Shown here one piece after another: positions 55,911 to 64,000 of a stretch of DNA of 64,000 bases. The DNA is from Bacteroidota bacterium. Lineage in GTDB: Bacteria > Bacteroidota > Bacteroidia > Flavobacteriales > Flavobacteriaceae. Below the pieces are notes generated by a model. It did no database searches and had not been told where the DNA came from. It saw only the letters and a list, made by a program, of their open reading frames with translations. The stretch's first letter is position 1. Each line of letters starts with the position of its first letter. The stretch spans positions 124,001 to 188,000 of the forward strand of contig JAQCDS010000001.1 in the NCBI GenBank assembly GCA_027620655.1, in the 5' to 3' direction. The position numbers and the translations under genes are program-made.

Positions 55911-55991
55911 AGTGATAATAGAAGTAAGGGGGCAAAATGCCCAAACAGCTAATGAATCATTTTTGAAAGTAAGATTTTGAAATGAATACAT
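55872..55991 (-). CDS. thrL: Threonine/isoleucine-rich leader peptide of the thr operon
   Basis: A 39-codon frame starts at ATG 55991, 13-14 bases after the expected transcription start, and ends at TAA 55872-55874. Residues 23-32 read TSIITMTIIT: four threonine and four isoleucine codons in ten, next to the gene for aspartokinase/homoserine dehydrogenase. This is the pattern of thrL in enterobacteria, where stalling on scarce Thr or Ile turns the operon on. Residues 32-36 (TPLGY) are encoded by the hairpin itself. It is too short for ordinary ORF callers. No Shine-Dalgarno is visible, as usual in this group. Confidence 0.75.
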   Translation of the reverse strand: MYSFQNLTFKNDSLAVWAFCPLTSIITMTIITPLGYIFI

Positions 55992-56009
55992 GATGTCTCG
56001 ATTACGTTT

Positions 56010-56017
56010 CAAAATTA
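56010..56017 (-). promoter_or_regulatory. -7 element (TAATTTTG) for the thr leader and thrABC
   Basis: TAATTTTG on the minus strand matches TAnnTTTG. Transcription would begin about 56004, so the leader peptide start at 55991 is near the 5' end of the message. No convincing -33 was seen. Confidence 0.6.
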
Positions 56018-56098
56018 TTGTTTTTAGATAACTTAAAAAACTTATACTTAAGTTTTATGAATTATTGATTTATATGGGGTTAATTTTTTCATTTAAAC

Positions 56099-56133
56099 AA
56101 AAAAACCATTGAATACTGAGATTTATTCAATGG
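56099..56133 (-). terminator. Intrinsic terminator after fumarylacetoacetase
   Basis: A 9-bp perfect repeat (CCATTGAAT at 56106-56114, ATTCAATGG at 56125-56133) is followed on the minus strand by seven T. It lies 21 bases past the stop of the hydrolase gene and insulates the thr operon. Confidence 0.88.
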
Positions 56134-56154
56134 ATATAAAAGACTAAAAAAGAT

Positions 56155-57435
56155 TTAAACTGAGGGCAGTAACTTTGTTTTAACTTCTCCAAACCCAATT
56201 CTTAAGCCATTTTTTTCTGAATGTCCTCGAAGAATTACAGTATCATTATCATTAATAAATTTTCGTTCCGAACCATCAGATAAAAGAAGTGGTTTTTCGC
56301 CTTTCCAAGATAACTCTAACATTGACCCATAAGAATCTGGGGTTGGACCAGAAATCGTACCGCTCCCCATCATATCTCCAGCATTAACAGGACAACCATT
56401 TACAGTATGATGTGCCAACTGTTGAGCCATATTCCAGTACATGTATTTAAAATTTGAACGTGATACGACTGTTTCTTTGTTATTTTCTGGTTTTATAGCC
56501 ACCTCTAAGTTAATATCAAAGCTTTTTTTACCTTGATATTGCAAATAATCAAGTGGAGTAGGGTTTTGTGTTGGAGATTCCACTCGAAAAGGTTCAAGGG
56601 CATCCAAAGTTACTATCCATGGCGATATTGAAGAGGCGAAATTCTTGCCTAAAAAAGGCCCTAATGGCACGTATTCCCAGCGTTGAATGTCACGAGCACT
56701 CCAATCGTTGAATAAAACAAGTCCAAAAATATAGTCTTCAGCCTCTTCAATTGGAATAGGATAGCCTAAATCGTTGGCATCAGTCGTTATAAAAGCCATT
56801 TCTAACTCAAAATCAACAGCCTTGCTAGGTCCAAAAACAGGAGATTCTGCACCAGCAGGGAGGGTTTGTCCTTTTGGACGGCGAACAGGAATGTCTGATG
56901 TTATTATGGAAGAACTGCGTCCATGATACCCCACCGGTAGGTGTAACCAATTGGGCATCAGTGCGTTTTCTTTACCTCGAAACATGATACCAACATTGGT
57001 GGCATGCTCTTTACTGGCATAGAAGTCGGTGTAATCGCCAACCTGAACAGGTAATTGCATTTCAATTTCATCGAGTCTAAAAAGTACAATTTCTTTGTGC
57101 TTCACATTACTTTTTAAAGTTGAATTATTATCATCAAATAGTTCTGCAATTCGATTTCTAACAGCTCGCCAAGTTTTTCGTCCATCGGCAATAAAATCAT
57201 TAAGATTATCTTGTAAAAAGATATCTTCTGTAAGTGGAATCCCATCGAAATATCCTAACTGATGAAGAGCGCCTAGATCAATTGCAGTGTCTCCAATACG
57301 TGTACCAATTGTTATTATATCATCTCGAGTAAGAAACACCCCAAAAGGAATATTCTGGATTGGAAAATCTGAATGTGTGTCTACATGTAGCCAAGATGAT
57401 CGATCTGGATTGTTTGCAAAATTTGGCATATTCAA
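56155..57435 (-). CDS. fahA: Fumarylacetoacetase
   Basis: A 426-residue enzyme of the eukaryotic-type FAH family. FGVFLTRDD near the start, YTDFYASKEHATNVG (metal-binding Asp and Tyr), VGYHGRSSSI (catalytic His region), PVFGPSKAVDFELEMAFI, VLFNDWSARDIQRWEYVPLGP and MMGSGTISGP are intact. It splits fumarylacetoacetate into fumarate and acetoacetate at the end of tyrosine breakdown. The other tyrosine-degradation genes are not nearby. Confidence 0.96.
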   Translation of the reverse strand: MNMPNFANNPDRSSWLHVDTHSDFPIQNIPFGVFLTRDDIITIGTRIGDTAIDLGALHQLGYFDGIPLTEDIFLQDNLNDFIADGRKTWRAVRNRIAELFDDNNSTLKSNVKHKEIVLFRLDEIEMQLPVQVGDYTDFYASKEHATNVGIMFRGKENALMPNWLHLPVGYHGRSSSIITSDIPVRRPKGQTLPAGAESPVFGPSKAVDFELEMAFITTDANDLGYPIPIEEAEDYIFGLVLFNDWSARDIQRWEYVPLGPFLGKNFASSISPWIVTLDALEPFRVESPTQNPTPLDYLQYQGKKSFDINLEVAIKPENNKETVVSRSNFKYMYWNMAQQLAHHTVNGCPVNAGDMMGSGTISGPTPDSYGSMLELSWKGEKPLLLSDGSERKFINDNDTVILRGHSEKNGLRIGFGEVKTKLLPSV

Positions 57436-57468
57436 AAAATGTTAATTAATTTTTAATAAATTTTACAT

Positions 57469-57476
57469 CAAATATA
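57469..57476 (-). promoter_or_regulatory. -7 element (TATATTTG) for fumarylacetoacetase
   Basis: TATATTTG on the minus strand, 33 bases before the ATG, matches TAnnTTTG. Confidence 0.5.
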
Positions 57477-57508
57477 TGTTTTTTAACGGATAAAATTAAT
57501 GTTATTAT

Positions 57509-57516
57509 TATTTTTG
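57509..57516 (+). promoter_or_regulatory. -7 element (TATTTTTG) for glyA
   Basis: TATTTTTG matches TAnnTTTG and lies 28 bases before the glyA ATG. Confidence 0.55.
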
Positions 57517-57544
57517 CATTTCTAAACGTTTATACACCAAAAAT

Positions 57545-58816
57545 ATGCAACGAGACGCACAAATTTTCGAACTTATTGAAGCTGAAAAACAACGCCAATT
57601 AAATGGTATAGAGCTTATTGCTTCTGAGAACTTTACGAGCAATCAAGTCATGGAAGCCACCGGATCTGTTTTGACCAATAAATATGCGGAAGGATATCCA
57701 GGCAAGCGTTATTATGGCGGATGTGAAGTTGTAGATGAAGTTGAGCAAATTGCTATTGACCGCGCCAAAACACTTTTTGGTGCAGAATGGGCCAATGTTC
57801 AACCACATTCTGGAAGTCAAGCCAACACTGCTGTTTTTCATGCCTGTCTTAAGGTTGGTGATAAAATTTTAGGATTTGATCTTGCCCATGGTGGACATTT
57901 AACACATGGGTCTCCTGTAAACTTTTCTGGACGTCTTTACAATCCTGTTTTTTATGGTGTTGAAAAAGAAACAGGGACGCTTAATTATGATAAAATTCAG
58001 GAAATTGCAACCAAAGAACAACCAAAACTTATTATTGCAGGAGCATCCGCATATTCTAGAGATATAGATTACAAACGATTTAGAGAAATTGCCGATAGCG
58101 TTGGTGCCATTTTACTTGGAGATATATCACACCCATCAGGACTCATTGCAAAAGGTATTTTATCTGATCCTTTACCACATTGTCATATTGTAACTACAAC
58201 CACTCATAAAACCCTTCGTGGACCACGTGGTGGTTTGATTATGATGGGGAAAGATTTTGAAAATCCGTTTGGTTTAACATTTAAATCTGGTAAGCCAAAA
58301 ATGATGTCATCGCTTTTGGATTCAGCAATTTTTCCAGGGAATCAAGGAGGACCTCTAGAACATGTAATTGCAGGAAAAGCTATCGCTTTTGGTGAAGCAC
58401 TTTCAGACGAATTTATGCACTATATTTTGCAAGTAAAAAAGAATGCTGATGCTATGGCAAAAGCATTTGTTAAGCGTGGATATGACTTAATATCTGGTGG
58501 AACCGATAACCACATGATGTTGATTGATTTACGGAACAAAAACATTACTGGAAAAGATGCTGAAAATGCGCTTGTGAAAGCGGATATTACAGTGAACAAA
58601 AATATGGTGCCATTTGATACACAAAGCCCTTTTGTAACTTCAGGAATTAGAGTTGGCACACCAGCCATCACAACAAGAGGACTTGTTGAAATTGACATGG
58701 AAGCAGTTGTAGATTTAATTGATGAAGTAATTAACAATTATGAAGACGAAGCAGTTTTAGAATCAGTTGCAAGTCGTGTTAATGCAATGATGAGTCATCG
58801 ACCACTTTTCGTTTAG
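57545..58816 (+). CDS. glyA: Serine hydroxymethyltransferase
   Basis: A 423-residue PLP enzyme. [36 protein letters not shown] and [15 protein letters not shown] are typical; the Schiff-base lysine is in [24 protein letters not shown] follows. It interconverts serine and glycine with tetrahydrofolate and supplies one-carbon units. It stands alone with its own promoter and a terminator shared with the converging gene. Confidence 0.98.
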   Translation: MQRDAQIFELIEAEKQRQLNGIELIASENFTSNQVMEATGSVLTNKYAEGYPGKRYYGGCEVVDEVEQIAIDRAKTLFGAEWANVQPHSGSQANTAVFHACLKVGDKILGFDLAHGGHLTHGSPVNFSGRLYNPVFYGVEKETGTLNYDKIQEIATKEQPKLIIAGASAYSRDIDYKRFREIADSVGAILLGDISHPSGLIAKGILSDPLPHCHIVTTTTHKTLRGPRGGLIMMGKDFENPFGLTFKSGKPKMMSSLLDSAIFPGNQGGPLEHVIAGKAIAFGEALSDEFMHYILQVKKNADAMAKAFVKRGYDLISGGTDNHMMLIDLRNKNITGKDAENALVKADITVNKNMVPFDTQSPFVTSGIRVGTPAITTRGLVEIDMEAVVDLIDEVINNYEDEAVLESVASRVNAMMSHRPLFV

Positions 58817-58835
58817 AAAAAAATTATTTTATATG

Positions 58836-58864
58836 AAAAGTCAGCACTTTGTGCTGACTTTTTT
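58836..58864. terminator. Bidirectional terminator between glyA and the beta-helix lipoprotein gene
   Basis: A 12-bp perfect inverted repeat (AAAAGTCAGCAC at 58836-58847, GTGCTGACTTTT at 58851-58862) with a three-base loop has T-runs on both strands, so it can end both converging transcripts. Confidence 0.92.
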
Positions 58865-60437
58865 AATTCTCAAAATCTGTAGCATTGTAGGCCCCCAAAT
58901 CACTAGGTGAGGAGCGTGGTGCTCCGGTAATATCAGTATTTAATCCTCCAATAGGAGTTCCTGTAGAAGCTGCTGGAGAATTTAAAGGAATTTGAAGTTT
59001 ATTTTGTTGTGGATCTAAAAATTCAGGGCTTGTGTTGAATAACATATTTTCATAAAAATTTAAATCCTCAAAATTATAATATGGTCCTGAAAAATTGTTA
59101 TTGGGGTCATTAAAATATACCAAACAGTTTTTAAATTTAAAATCAAAACCAGCATCTGGAATTGGATCTAAAAGTAACTCAGGATTGTCGTTACCATATA
59201 TAATACAGTTTGTAAAATTTGCTGAAATTAAGGCATTAGGAATAAAATTTTGATCCAAATCAACACTAAAATTATTGAGCAAAAGCGCAGGGAATTGACG
59301 AAAACTATTCGTCCAATAATTTGCTATGGTCGAATGAACAACATTGTAATTACCTCCAAATGTTGAAGCAAATGACGATTGTCCACTTTTATTTATAACT
59401 AAATTTTCGGCGCTAATGCTAGTTGCGCGTCCCAATACACCAAAATTACTTGAATTGTATATCTGTGTATTTGTAATTTCTAGTTTTGAGGAATCATCTT
59501 GATTTCCATCCACTAAAATACCTACAGTACTATTTTTAATTGTAGTATGATTAAATTTATTATTTGTACTTCCATTAAACAGCCATATCGTTTGCCATTG
59601 CCCAGGAAATTCAGCAAAACCAGATTCAAGACGATCACCTTCAAAAATAATTTCATTTTCCATAAGTTCTGAATCTAAACTTACATCTCCATTGGCATGA
59701 ATAGAGGCATTATTGGTTACCAATAGACCAGAATTGGCATGAAAATGAACACGGGCGCCAGCTTCAATAGCTAGGATTTTTCCCTCATCAACGGCAGCAT
59801 AACCATAAATTACATAGGGTTTTTCGTTGGTAAACGTCAATTCATTATCATTTAAAAAACGACCTTGTATATTTGTTTCATCATAGGTGCCATCACCATC
59901 AACATCAAAACTTAGAGTTTCAATTACCGTTGCACCATCGGGGGTTGTTATTTGTTGTGGATATATAAATACGGCATCTTTAACAAGTGTAACGAGCTCA
60001 ACTTTTTGAACGTTCATTGTGCCAAATTCTATGGCGTCTGTATATAAAAACTGTGTTTCATTTGTCACTAACGATTGAATATCAATCGTTGTTTCAATGA
60101 AAATATACATGCTGTCTTTGGCTAATAATTCTACATTTGAAAACTCTTTTCCAGAAAGTTGAAGATCTCCAGTCATACCGTCAACATTGAGACGATAATT
60201 GGAATTTAGTCCATTTCTAAGTTTTATTTTTGGAATAGAAATATTTTCATCGGAAGTATTAAATACCTTTAAAGTATATGTACTTGAACCAATATTACTA
60301 AAAACAGTATCAAGATAAACAGTGTCTTTTGAAAACCTTAAATTGCCATCGCTAGGAGTGAAGTTAAAATCTTTTCGACAAGAACTCCAAAGTAGTAAAA
60401 AACAAAATGAGACTAGAAAATAAAAATAACGCTTCAT
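58863..60437 (-). CDS. Lipoprotein with right-handed beta-helix region
   Basis: A 524-residue surface protein. The signal peptide ends in a lipobox (LWSSC, Cys20). An N-terminal Ig-like part (about 30-160; YTLKVFNTSDENISIPKIKL) is followed by a repeat-rich region about 220-470 with pectate-lyase-like turns such as FNHTTIKNSTVGILVDGNQ and LEITNTQIYNSSNFGVLGR. The C-terminal motif DITGAPRSSPSDLGAYN is often seen in Bacteroidetes beta-helix lipoproteins. Carbohydrate binding or cleavage is possible but not shown. Confidence 0.82.
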   Translation of the reverse strand: MKRYFYFLVSFCFLLLWSSCRKDFNFTPSDGNLRFSKDTVYLDTVFSNIGSSTYTLKVFNTSDENISIPKIKLRNGLNSNYRLNVDGMTGDLQLSGKEFSNVELLAKDSMYIFIETTIDIQSLVTNETQFLYTDAIEFGTMNVQKVELVTLVKDAVFIYPQQITTPDGATVIETLSFDVDGDGTYDETNIQGRFLNDNELTFTNEKPYVIYGYAAVDEGKILAIEAGARVHFHANSGLLVTNNASIHANGDVSLDSELMENEIIFEGDRLESGFAEFPGQWQTIWLFNGSTNNKFNHTTIKNSTVGILVDGNQDDSSKLEITNTQIYNSSNFGVLGRATSISAENLVINKSGQSSFASTFGGNYNVVHSTIANYWTNSFRQFPALLLNNFSVDLDQNFIPNALISANFTNCIIYGNDNPELLLDPIPDAGFDFKFKNCLVYFNDPNNNFSGPYYNFEDLNFYENMLFNTSPEFLDPQQNKLQIPLNSPAASTGTPIGGLNTDITGAPRSSPSDLGAYNATDFEN

Positions 60438-60486
60438 ACAAGTTAGGACTGTTTTGTAAAAATATAACTTTTAAAGGAAATTATAC

Positions 60487-60879
60487 CTATTCATCAAAAA
60501 TGGTTTGAATTGCTTCAGAAATTCGTTTTGGGCGTTGAGTTTTAGGATCTGTCATGCACCATTTTGTTTTACTTTTTACTAGAAGTTTTTCTGTTTTAGC
60601 ATTATAAATTTCAACCACACGTATGCTTGTTACACCTTCACATTCAGTTACATAAGTTTTTAAATGTATTTGATCTCCTAAAAAAGCTGAAGCCTTGTAA
60701 TCAATTTCATGACGTAAAACAACCCAAACATTCTCTTGACGTTGTTTTTCAGAAGTCAAAGAAGTCCAATGTGCGCGTGCCATTGCTTGAATCCATTCCA
60801 AATACCGAATATTATTGACATGATTCAAATGGTCGATATCATCTGAAACAACGGTTCGAAATTGTTCAAATACTTGCAT
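60487..60879 (-). CDS. Hotdog-fold acyl-CoA thioesterase
   Basis: A 130-residue 4-hydroxybenzoyl-CoA thioesterase-like protein. SDDIDHLNHVNNIRYLEWIQ is the signature with the active-site aspartate/asparagine region, and VVLRHEIDYKASAFLGDQI is the second conserved part. The acyl-CoA substrate is unknown. Its ATG overlaps the stop of the glutaminyl cyclase gene (TAATG), so they are translationally coupled. Confidence 0.85.
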   Translation of the reverse strand: MQVFEQFRTVVSDDIDHLNHVNNIRYLEWIQAMARAHWTSLTSEKQRQENVWVVLRHEIDYKASAFLGDQIHLKTYVTECEGVTSIRVVEIYNAKTEKLLVKSKTKWCMTDPKTQRPKRISEAIQTIFDE

Positions 60880-61916
60880 TATTGAGCAGGTATTATTTTG
60901 ACTTCAAAAATTTTGTCCCAACGTTTTCCAGTTACAAACAATGTTTTTGTCTCAGGATTATAAGCCATACCATTTAGTACATCTAATCCTGGGTGATTTG
61001 TGACTTTCTTTTTTAAATCTTTAAAATCAATGACAGCCTCAATAGCTCCATTTTCTGGATTGATGATAGCTACTCCATTTTTTTGATAGCGGTTGGCATA
61101 TATTTTCCCTTCTACCCATTCAAGTTCATTCAAATTTGCTAATTTTCCTTTATTGGTATACGCTTGAACAAATCGTTCTTCTTCAAGTGTACTAGAGTTT
61201 AAAATCCAGATATTTTCTGACCCATCTGTTTTGTACAGCTTTTGACCATCATTACATAAACCCCATCCTTCTTTACTTTGTCCATAATTGAAGCTACCAA
61301 TAGCTTCAAATTTATTAACATCGTATATCAAGCCACGACCTTCGCGCCATGTCAATTGATAAATTTTATCGTTCAAAACCGTTAAGCCTTCGCCAAAATA
61401 AGAGGTTGATAAATTAATGTTTTTGAGGACTTTCCCTTTTTTATAATCTAATGCTCTAAGTTTAGACTCGCCATATTGTCCAGTGCTTTCATATAGTATT
61501 CCATTGTAAAACTCCAAGCCTTGAGTGTATGAAGTCATATCATGTGGATAGGTGTTTATCAATTCATAAGAATAGAGTTTTGGGGATTCACTATTAACAA
61601 CAATTACTTTCTTTAAGGCAACTTCTTTTTTACCTTCAAAAAAGACAGTCGCTTTTATCATTTTTTCGCCTAAACTGATAGCTTTTAAATTCAATTGTTT
61701 TGGAATTAAGGAATTGTTTAAGGTATATTGAACAGAATCAATGCCTTTATTATTTGGGTTTAATATGCTTAATTCAAGAATTTCGGCGTTAGAAATGATG
61801 TTCTTCTTGGCATTGGATTGGATCGTAAAGTTGGATTTAATTGCTTTTGAAGAATTTCCACAAGACGAAAAAATAAGCGTAATAATTATGATTTTCAATA
61901 CTTTAGATAGGTGCAT
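60879..61916 (-). CDS. Glutaminyl-peptide cyclotransferase (plant/bacterial type) lipoprotein
   Basis: A 345-residue lipoprotein (lipobox IFSSC, Cys19). From about residue 115 it matches glutamine cyclotransferases: MTSYTQGLEFYNGILYESTG, YFGEGLTVLNDKIYQLTWRE, EGWGLCNDGQKLYKTDGSE, NELEWVEGKIYANRYQ and HPGLDVLNGMAYNP, forming a five-bladed propeller. It converts N-terminal glutamine to pyroglutamate on exported proteins. The N-terminal 90 residues form a separate beta domain. Confidence 0.92.
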   Translation of the reverse strand: MHLSKVLKIIIITLIFSSCGNSSKAIKSNFTIQSNAKKNIISNAEILELSILNPNNKGIDSVQYTLNNSLIPKQLNLKAISLGEKMIKATVFFEGKKEVALKKVIVVNSESPKLYSYELINTYPHDMTSYTQGLEFYNGILYESTGQYGESKLRALDYKKGKVLKNINLSTSYFGEGLTVLNDKIYQLTWREGRGLIYDVNKFEAIGSFNYGQSKEGWGLCNDGQKLYKTDGSENIWILNSSTLEEERFVQAYTNKGKLANLNELEWVEGKIYANRYQKNGVAIINPENGAIEAVIDFKDLKKKVTNHPGLDVLNGMAYNPETKTLFVTGKRWDKIFEVKIIPAQ

Positions 61917-61979
61917 AGACTCAGATATTTTTTGGCAATTTATTTATTTATATTCAGTAAAAAAAATATTAAAACATCG

Positions 61980-61987
61980 TATATTTG
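61980..61987 (+). promoter_or_regulatory. -7 element (TATATTTG) for the SRP RNA gene
   Basis: TATATTTG matches TAnnTTTG and ends 5 bases before the predicted 5' end of the RNA. Confidence 0.65.
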
Positions 61988-61992
61988 CCACG

Positions 61993-62087
61993 GGCAAGTC
62001 CTACACAACCAGCTCCTGTAGAATCCTCCAGGGCGGGAACGCAGCAAAGGTATACGGTTGTAGCGGTGTGATGTAGATCGCTTGCCT
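61993..62087 (+). ncRNA. ffs: Small bacterial SRP RNA (4.5S type)
   Basis: The conserved domain IV loop is seen as CCTCCAGGGCGGGAACGCAG followed by CAAAGG, with complementary arms. The ends pair as GGCAAG (61993-61998) and CTTGCC (62081-62086), and seven T follow as a terminator. With Ffh it targets nascent membrane proteins. A 111-codon open frame through it is chance. Confidence 0.93.
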
Positions 62088-62149
62088 TTTTTTGTACACG
62101 ATATTTTCCTAAATCTTTCTATATTTAACTTATAAATTACTACAAAAGT

Positions 62150-62953
62150 ATGTCAAAAACTGTACTTATAACTGGCGGATCATCAGGAATTGGAAAATCT
62201 ATAGGCGAATATCTTACCCAAAAAGGGTATTTAGTGTATGGGACTAGTCGTTTTCCTGAAAAATACAAAAACTCAAAATTTCCCATTATAAAATTAGACG
62301 TTACAAATCCCGATTATATTTTGGATTGTGTCAAAGAACTATTGGACAAAGTCACTAAAATTGATGTACTCATTAATAATGCAGGAGTAGGAATTACTGG
62401 CCCAATGGAAGAAATTCCGATGTCCGAAATGAAAACCAATTTTGAAACTAATTTATTTGGCCCTATTGGAATGATTAATGCTGTTTTGCCATCTATGCGT
62501 TCGCAACAATCGGGGCTAATTATAAATATTACTTCTATAGCAGGATATATGGGGTTACCTTTTCGTGGGGTATATAGTGCAAGCAAAGGCGCTTTTGAAC
62601 TTATTACTGAGGCCTATCGAATTGAGCTCAAAACATTTGGTGTTTGTATGACCAACGTCGCACCAGGTGATTTTTCAACTAATATTGCCGCTGGTCGATA
62701 CCATGCGCCATTGCTTGAAAATTCACCTTATAAAGAAACTTATGGTACAACTTTAGAGTTACTCAACGCCCATGTAGACGATGGAGAAGACCCTAAGATA
62801 TTAGCTAAAGTTGTACATAAAATTATAGAAACAAAACACCCAAAAATTCATTATAAAGTAGGTGCATTTTTACAAAAATTTCCTATTGTTCTAAAGCGTA
62901 TTCTTCCAGACAAGGCTTTTGAACGCCTTTTGATGTCTTTTTATAAACTTTAA
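62150..62953 (+). CDS. Short-chain dehydrogenase/reductase
   Basis: A 267-residue classical SDR. VLITGGSSGIGKSIG binds NAD(P), NNAGVG follows, NITSIAGYMG contributes the catalytic serine and YSASKGAFE the YxxxK pair. The C-terminus (KIHYKVGAFLQKFPIVLKRILPDKAFERL) resembles lipid- or steroid-type SDRs anchored at the membrane. The substrate is unknown. Confidence 0.88.
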   Translation: MSKTVLITGGSSGIGKSIGEYLTQKGYLVYGTSRFPEKYKNSKFPIIKLDVTNPDYILDCVKELLDKVTKIDVLINNAGVGITGPMEEIPMSEMKTNFETNLFGPIGMINAVLPSMRSQQSGLIINITSIAGYMGLPFRGVYSASKGAFELITEAYRIELKTFGVCMTNVAPGDFSTNIAAGRYHAPLLENSPYKETYGTTLELLNAHVDDGEDPKILAKVVHKIIETKHPKIHYKVGAFLQKFPIVLKRILPDKAFERLLMSFYKL

Positions 62954-63055
62954 TGTTTAAAACTCTTTAATCTTGTTAATATATTTTTGTTCGTCTCCTT
63001 TGGTGTAGTGAGCTAATATTTTATTTTTACAAATCAACTATAAATACAAAAACAA

Positions 63056-63709
63056 ATGAAATTTTTTATCGATACCGCAAATTTAGATCAAATTAAAGAC
63101 GCTCAAGATCTTGGTGTTCTTGATGGTGTAACTACCAATCCATCATTGATGGCTAAGGAAGGAATTACAGGTGCCGATAATATTTTAAACCACTATAAAG
63201 CCATTTGTAAAATTGTTGATGGTGATGTATCTGCAGAAGTTATTGCAACTGATTTTGAGGGCATGGTAAAAGAAGGGGAAGCTCTTGCTGCATTACACCC
63301 ACAGATTGTTGTCAAACTACCAATGATAAAAGCAGGGGTAAAGGCTTGTAAATATTTTAGTGACAAAGGCATAAAAACTAATGTGACATTGGTATTTTCA
63401 CCTGGGCAAGCCATTTTAGCTGCCAAGGCAGGAGCTACCTACGTTTCGCCATTTATTGGACGTCTAGACGACATTTCTACAGATGGTCTCAATCTCATTG
63501 CCGAAATTCGTCATATCTATGACAACTACGGTTTTGAAACTGAAATCTTGGCGGCATCTGTTCGACATACAATGCACGTCATTGATTGTGCAAAAATTGG
63601 TGCAGATGTTATGACTGGACCATTAAGTTCTATTGAGGGACTTCTAAAACACCCATTGACTGATATAGGATTGGCAAAATTTTTAGCCGATTATAAAAAA
63701 GGGAATTAG
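63056..63709 (+). CDS. Transaldolase (FSA/MipB-like short form)
   Basis: A 217-residue protein of the fructose-6-phosphate aldolase/short transaldolase family. [47 protein letters not shown] (Schiff-base lysine), [28 protein letters not shown] and the late [12 protein letters not shown] are intact. It probably serves the pentose phosphate pathway as transaldolase, as in other bacteria with this short form. Confidence 0.92.
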   Translation: MKFFIDTANLDQIKDAQDLGVLDGVTTNPSLMAKEGITGADNILNHYKAICKIVDGDVSAEVIATDFEGMVKEGEALAALHPQIVVKLPMIKAGVKACKYFSDKGIKTNVTLVFSPGQAILAAKAGATYVSPFIGRLDDISTDGLNLIAEIRHIYDNYGFETEILAASVRHTMHVIDCAKIGADVMTGPLSSIEGLLKHPLTDIGLAKFLADYKKGN

Positions 63710-63768
63710 AACAAAAAAAAGAGTTTTTCTTTTTTTAACAGAGGAATTAAATATCAACAAGGAATCCC

Positions 63769-63776
63769 TATCTTTG
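63769..63776 (+). promoter_or_regulatory. -7 element (TATCTTTG) for fabG
   Basis: TATCTTTG matches TAnnTTTG and lies 28 bases before the fabG-like ATG at 63805. Confidence 0.55.
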
Positions 63777-63804
63777 AGCCATATTTAAAACCAACACAAA
63801 GCAA

Positions 63805-64000
63805 ATGAAATTATTAGAAGGAAAAACAGCAATTGTTACTGGTGCCAGTAGAGGTATAGGAAAGGGAATTGCTACTGTTTTTGCACAACATGGTGCGAAT
63901 GTGGCGTTTACATACAGTTCTTCTTCAGAGGCAGCCATAGCCCTCGAAAATGAACTTCAAGCCCATGGGGTTAAAGTTAAAGCTTACCAAAGTAACGCTG
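63805..64000 (+). CDS. fabG: 3-oxoacyl-[ACP] reductase, 5' part only (cut by window end)
   Basis: The frame from ATG 63805 to the window end (65 codons) reads MKLLEGKTAIVTGASRGIGK, with the TGASRGIG cofactor motif, then FAQHGANVAFTYSSS. This is the FabG start. The catalytic YxxxK lies beyond the window, so another SDR cannot be excluded. FabG reduces 3-oxoacyl-ACP in fatty acid synthesis. Confidence 0.82.
   Translation, partial: MKLLEGKTAIVTGASRGIGKGIATVFAQHGANVAFTYSSSSEAAIALENELQAHGVKVKAYQSNA

Noticed and set aside
55921-55945. Hairpin GGGCA/TGCCC inside the thr leader as the terminator
   Set aside because: It lies before the Thr/Ile codons and is not followed by a T-run; it may be a pause hairpin but cannot be called a terminator.
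61741-62076. Plus-strand open frame of 111 codons
   Set aside because: It is antisense to the glutaminyl cyclase gene and runs into the SRP RNA gene; no protein-like features.
63711-63737. A-rich then T-rich stretch after the transaldolase gene
   Set aside because: It could fold, but the stem would be almost only A-T pairs; too weak to call a terminator.

Overview
This window looks like a chromosomal segment from a member of the Flavobacteriaceae (Bacteroidetes). The DNA is AT-rich, intergenic gaps are short, and at least 18 start regions carry the Bacteroidetes -7 promoter element TAnnTTTG. The gene set fits the group: a DegT/KdnA-type transaminase, an LptF/G permease next to FtsK and LolA, a RibB with a worn-out second domain, DUF3822, a fused E1 dehydrogenase, TlpA-like lipoproteins and a PNGase F. 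These are judged from the sequence alone; no database search was run.

Layout. Positions 1-1270 are the decayed edge of a mobile element on the minus strand: a 5'-truncated tyrosine recombinase running off the window, a Pol X-type nucleotidyltransferase, and a C-terminal scrap of what may be a primase-like protein. From 1300 on the DNA is ordinary chromosome. First come a nitroreductase and kdnA; then a minus-strand block ftsK-lolA-lptF/G-ribB (9334 to 3152); then katG, nhaC and a fused branched-chain-type E1 dehydrogenase. A tight minus-strand operon follows: uvrD, threonylcarbamoyl-AMP synthase, uvrA, a LOG-family protein and an M1-peptidase-like outer-membrane protein (25197 to 15825). The middle holds recG, acpH, glmM, a frameshifted DUF2200 gene, an LpxL-like acyltransferase, a rhomboid protease, a TlpA-like lipoprotein, mnmE, a secreted PNGase F, dld, pdxH, miaE and dnaX. 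The RNase P RNA gene lies at 42015-42318, followed by rsmD, DUF3822 and a RecD-like helicase.

The right third holds kdsB-kdnB-acyltransferase, yebC, gcvT, and a thrABC operon preceded by a Thr/Ile-rich leader peptide in a strongly structured leader. After that come fumarylacetoacetase, glyA, a beta-helix lipoprotein, glutaminyl cyclase with a thioesterase, the SRP RNA gene (61993-62087), an SDR, a transaldolase, and the start of fabG cut by the window end.

How genes work together. kdnA (1959) and kdnB (46743), with kdsB next to kdnB, make up an apparent route to an 8-amino-Kdo sugar for the LPS inner core; two acyltransferases, LptF/G and LolA also serve the outer envelope. thrA, thrB and thrC convert aspartate to threonine, while gcvT and glyA handle glycine and one-carbon units. 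uvrA, uvrD, recG, dnaX and the RecD-like helicase serve replication and repair. The most notable observations are the thr leader peptide, the DUF2200 frame break lying exactly on an A_AAA_AAC heptamer, the split Kdo8N gene set, the PNGase F with intact catalytic acids, and the M1-like barrel protein lacking a zinc motif.
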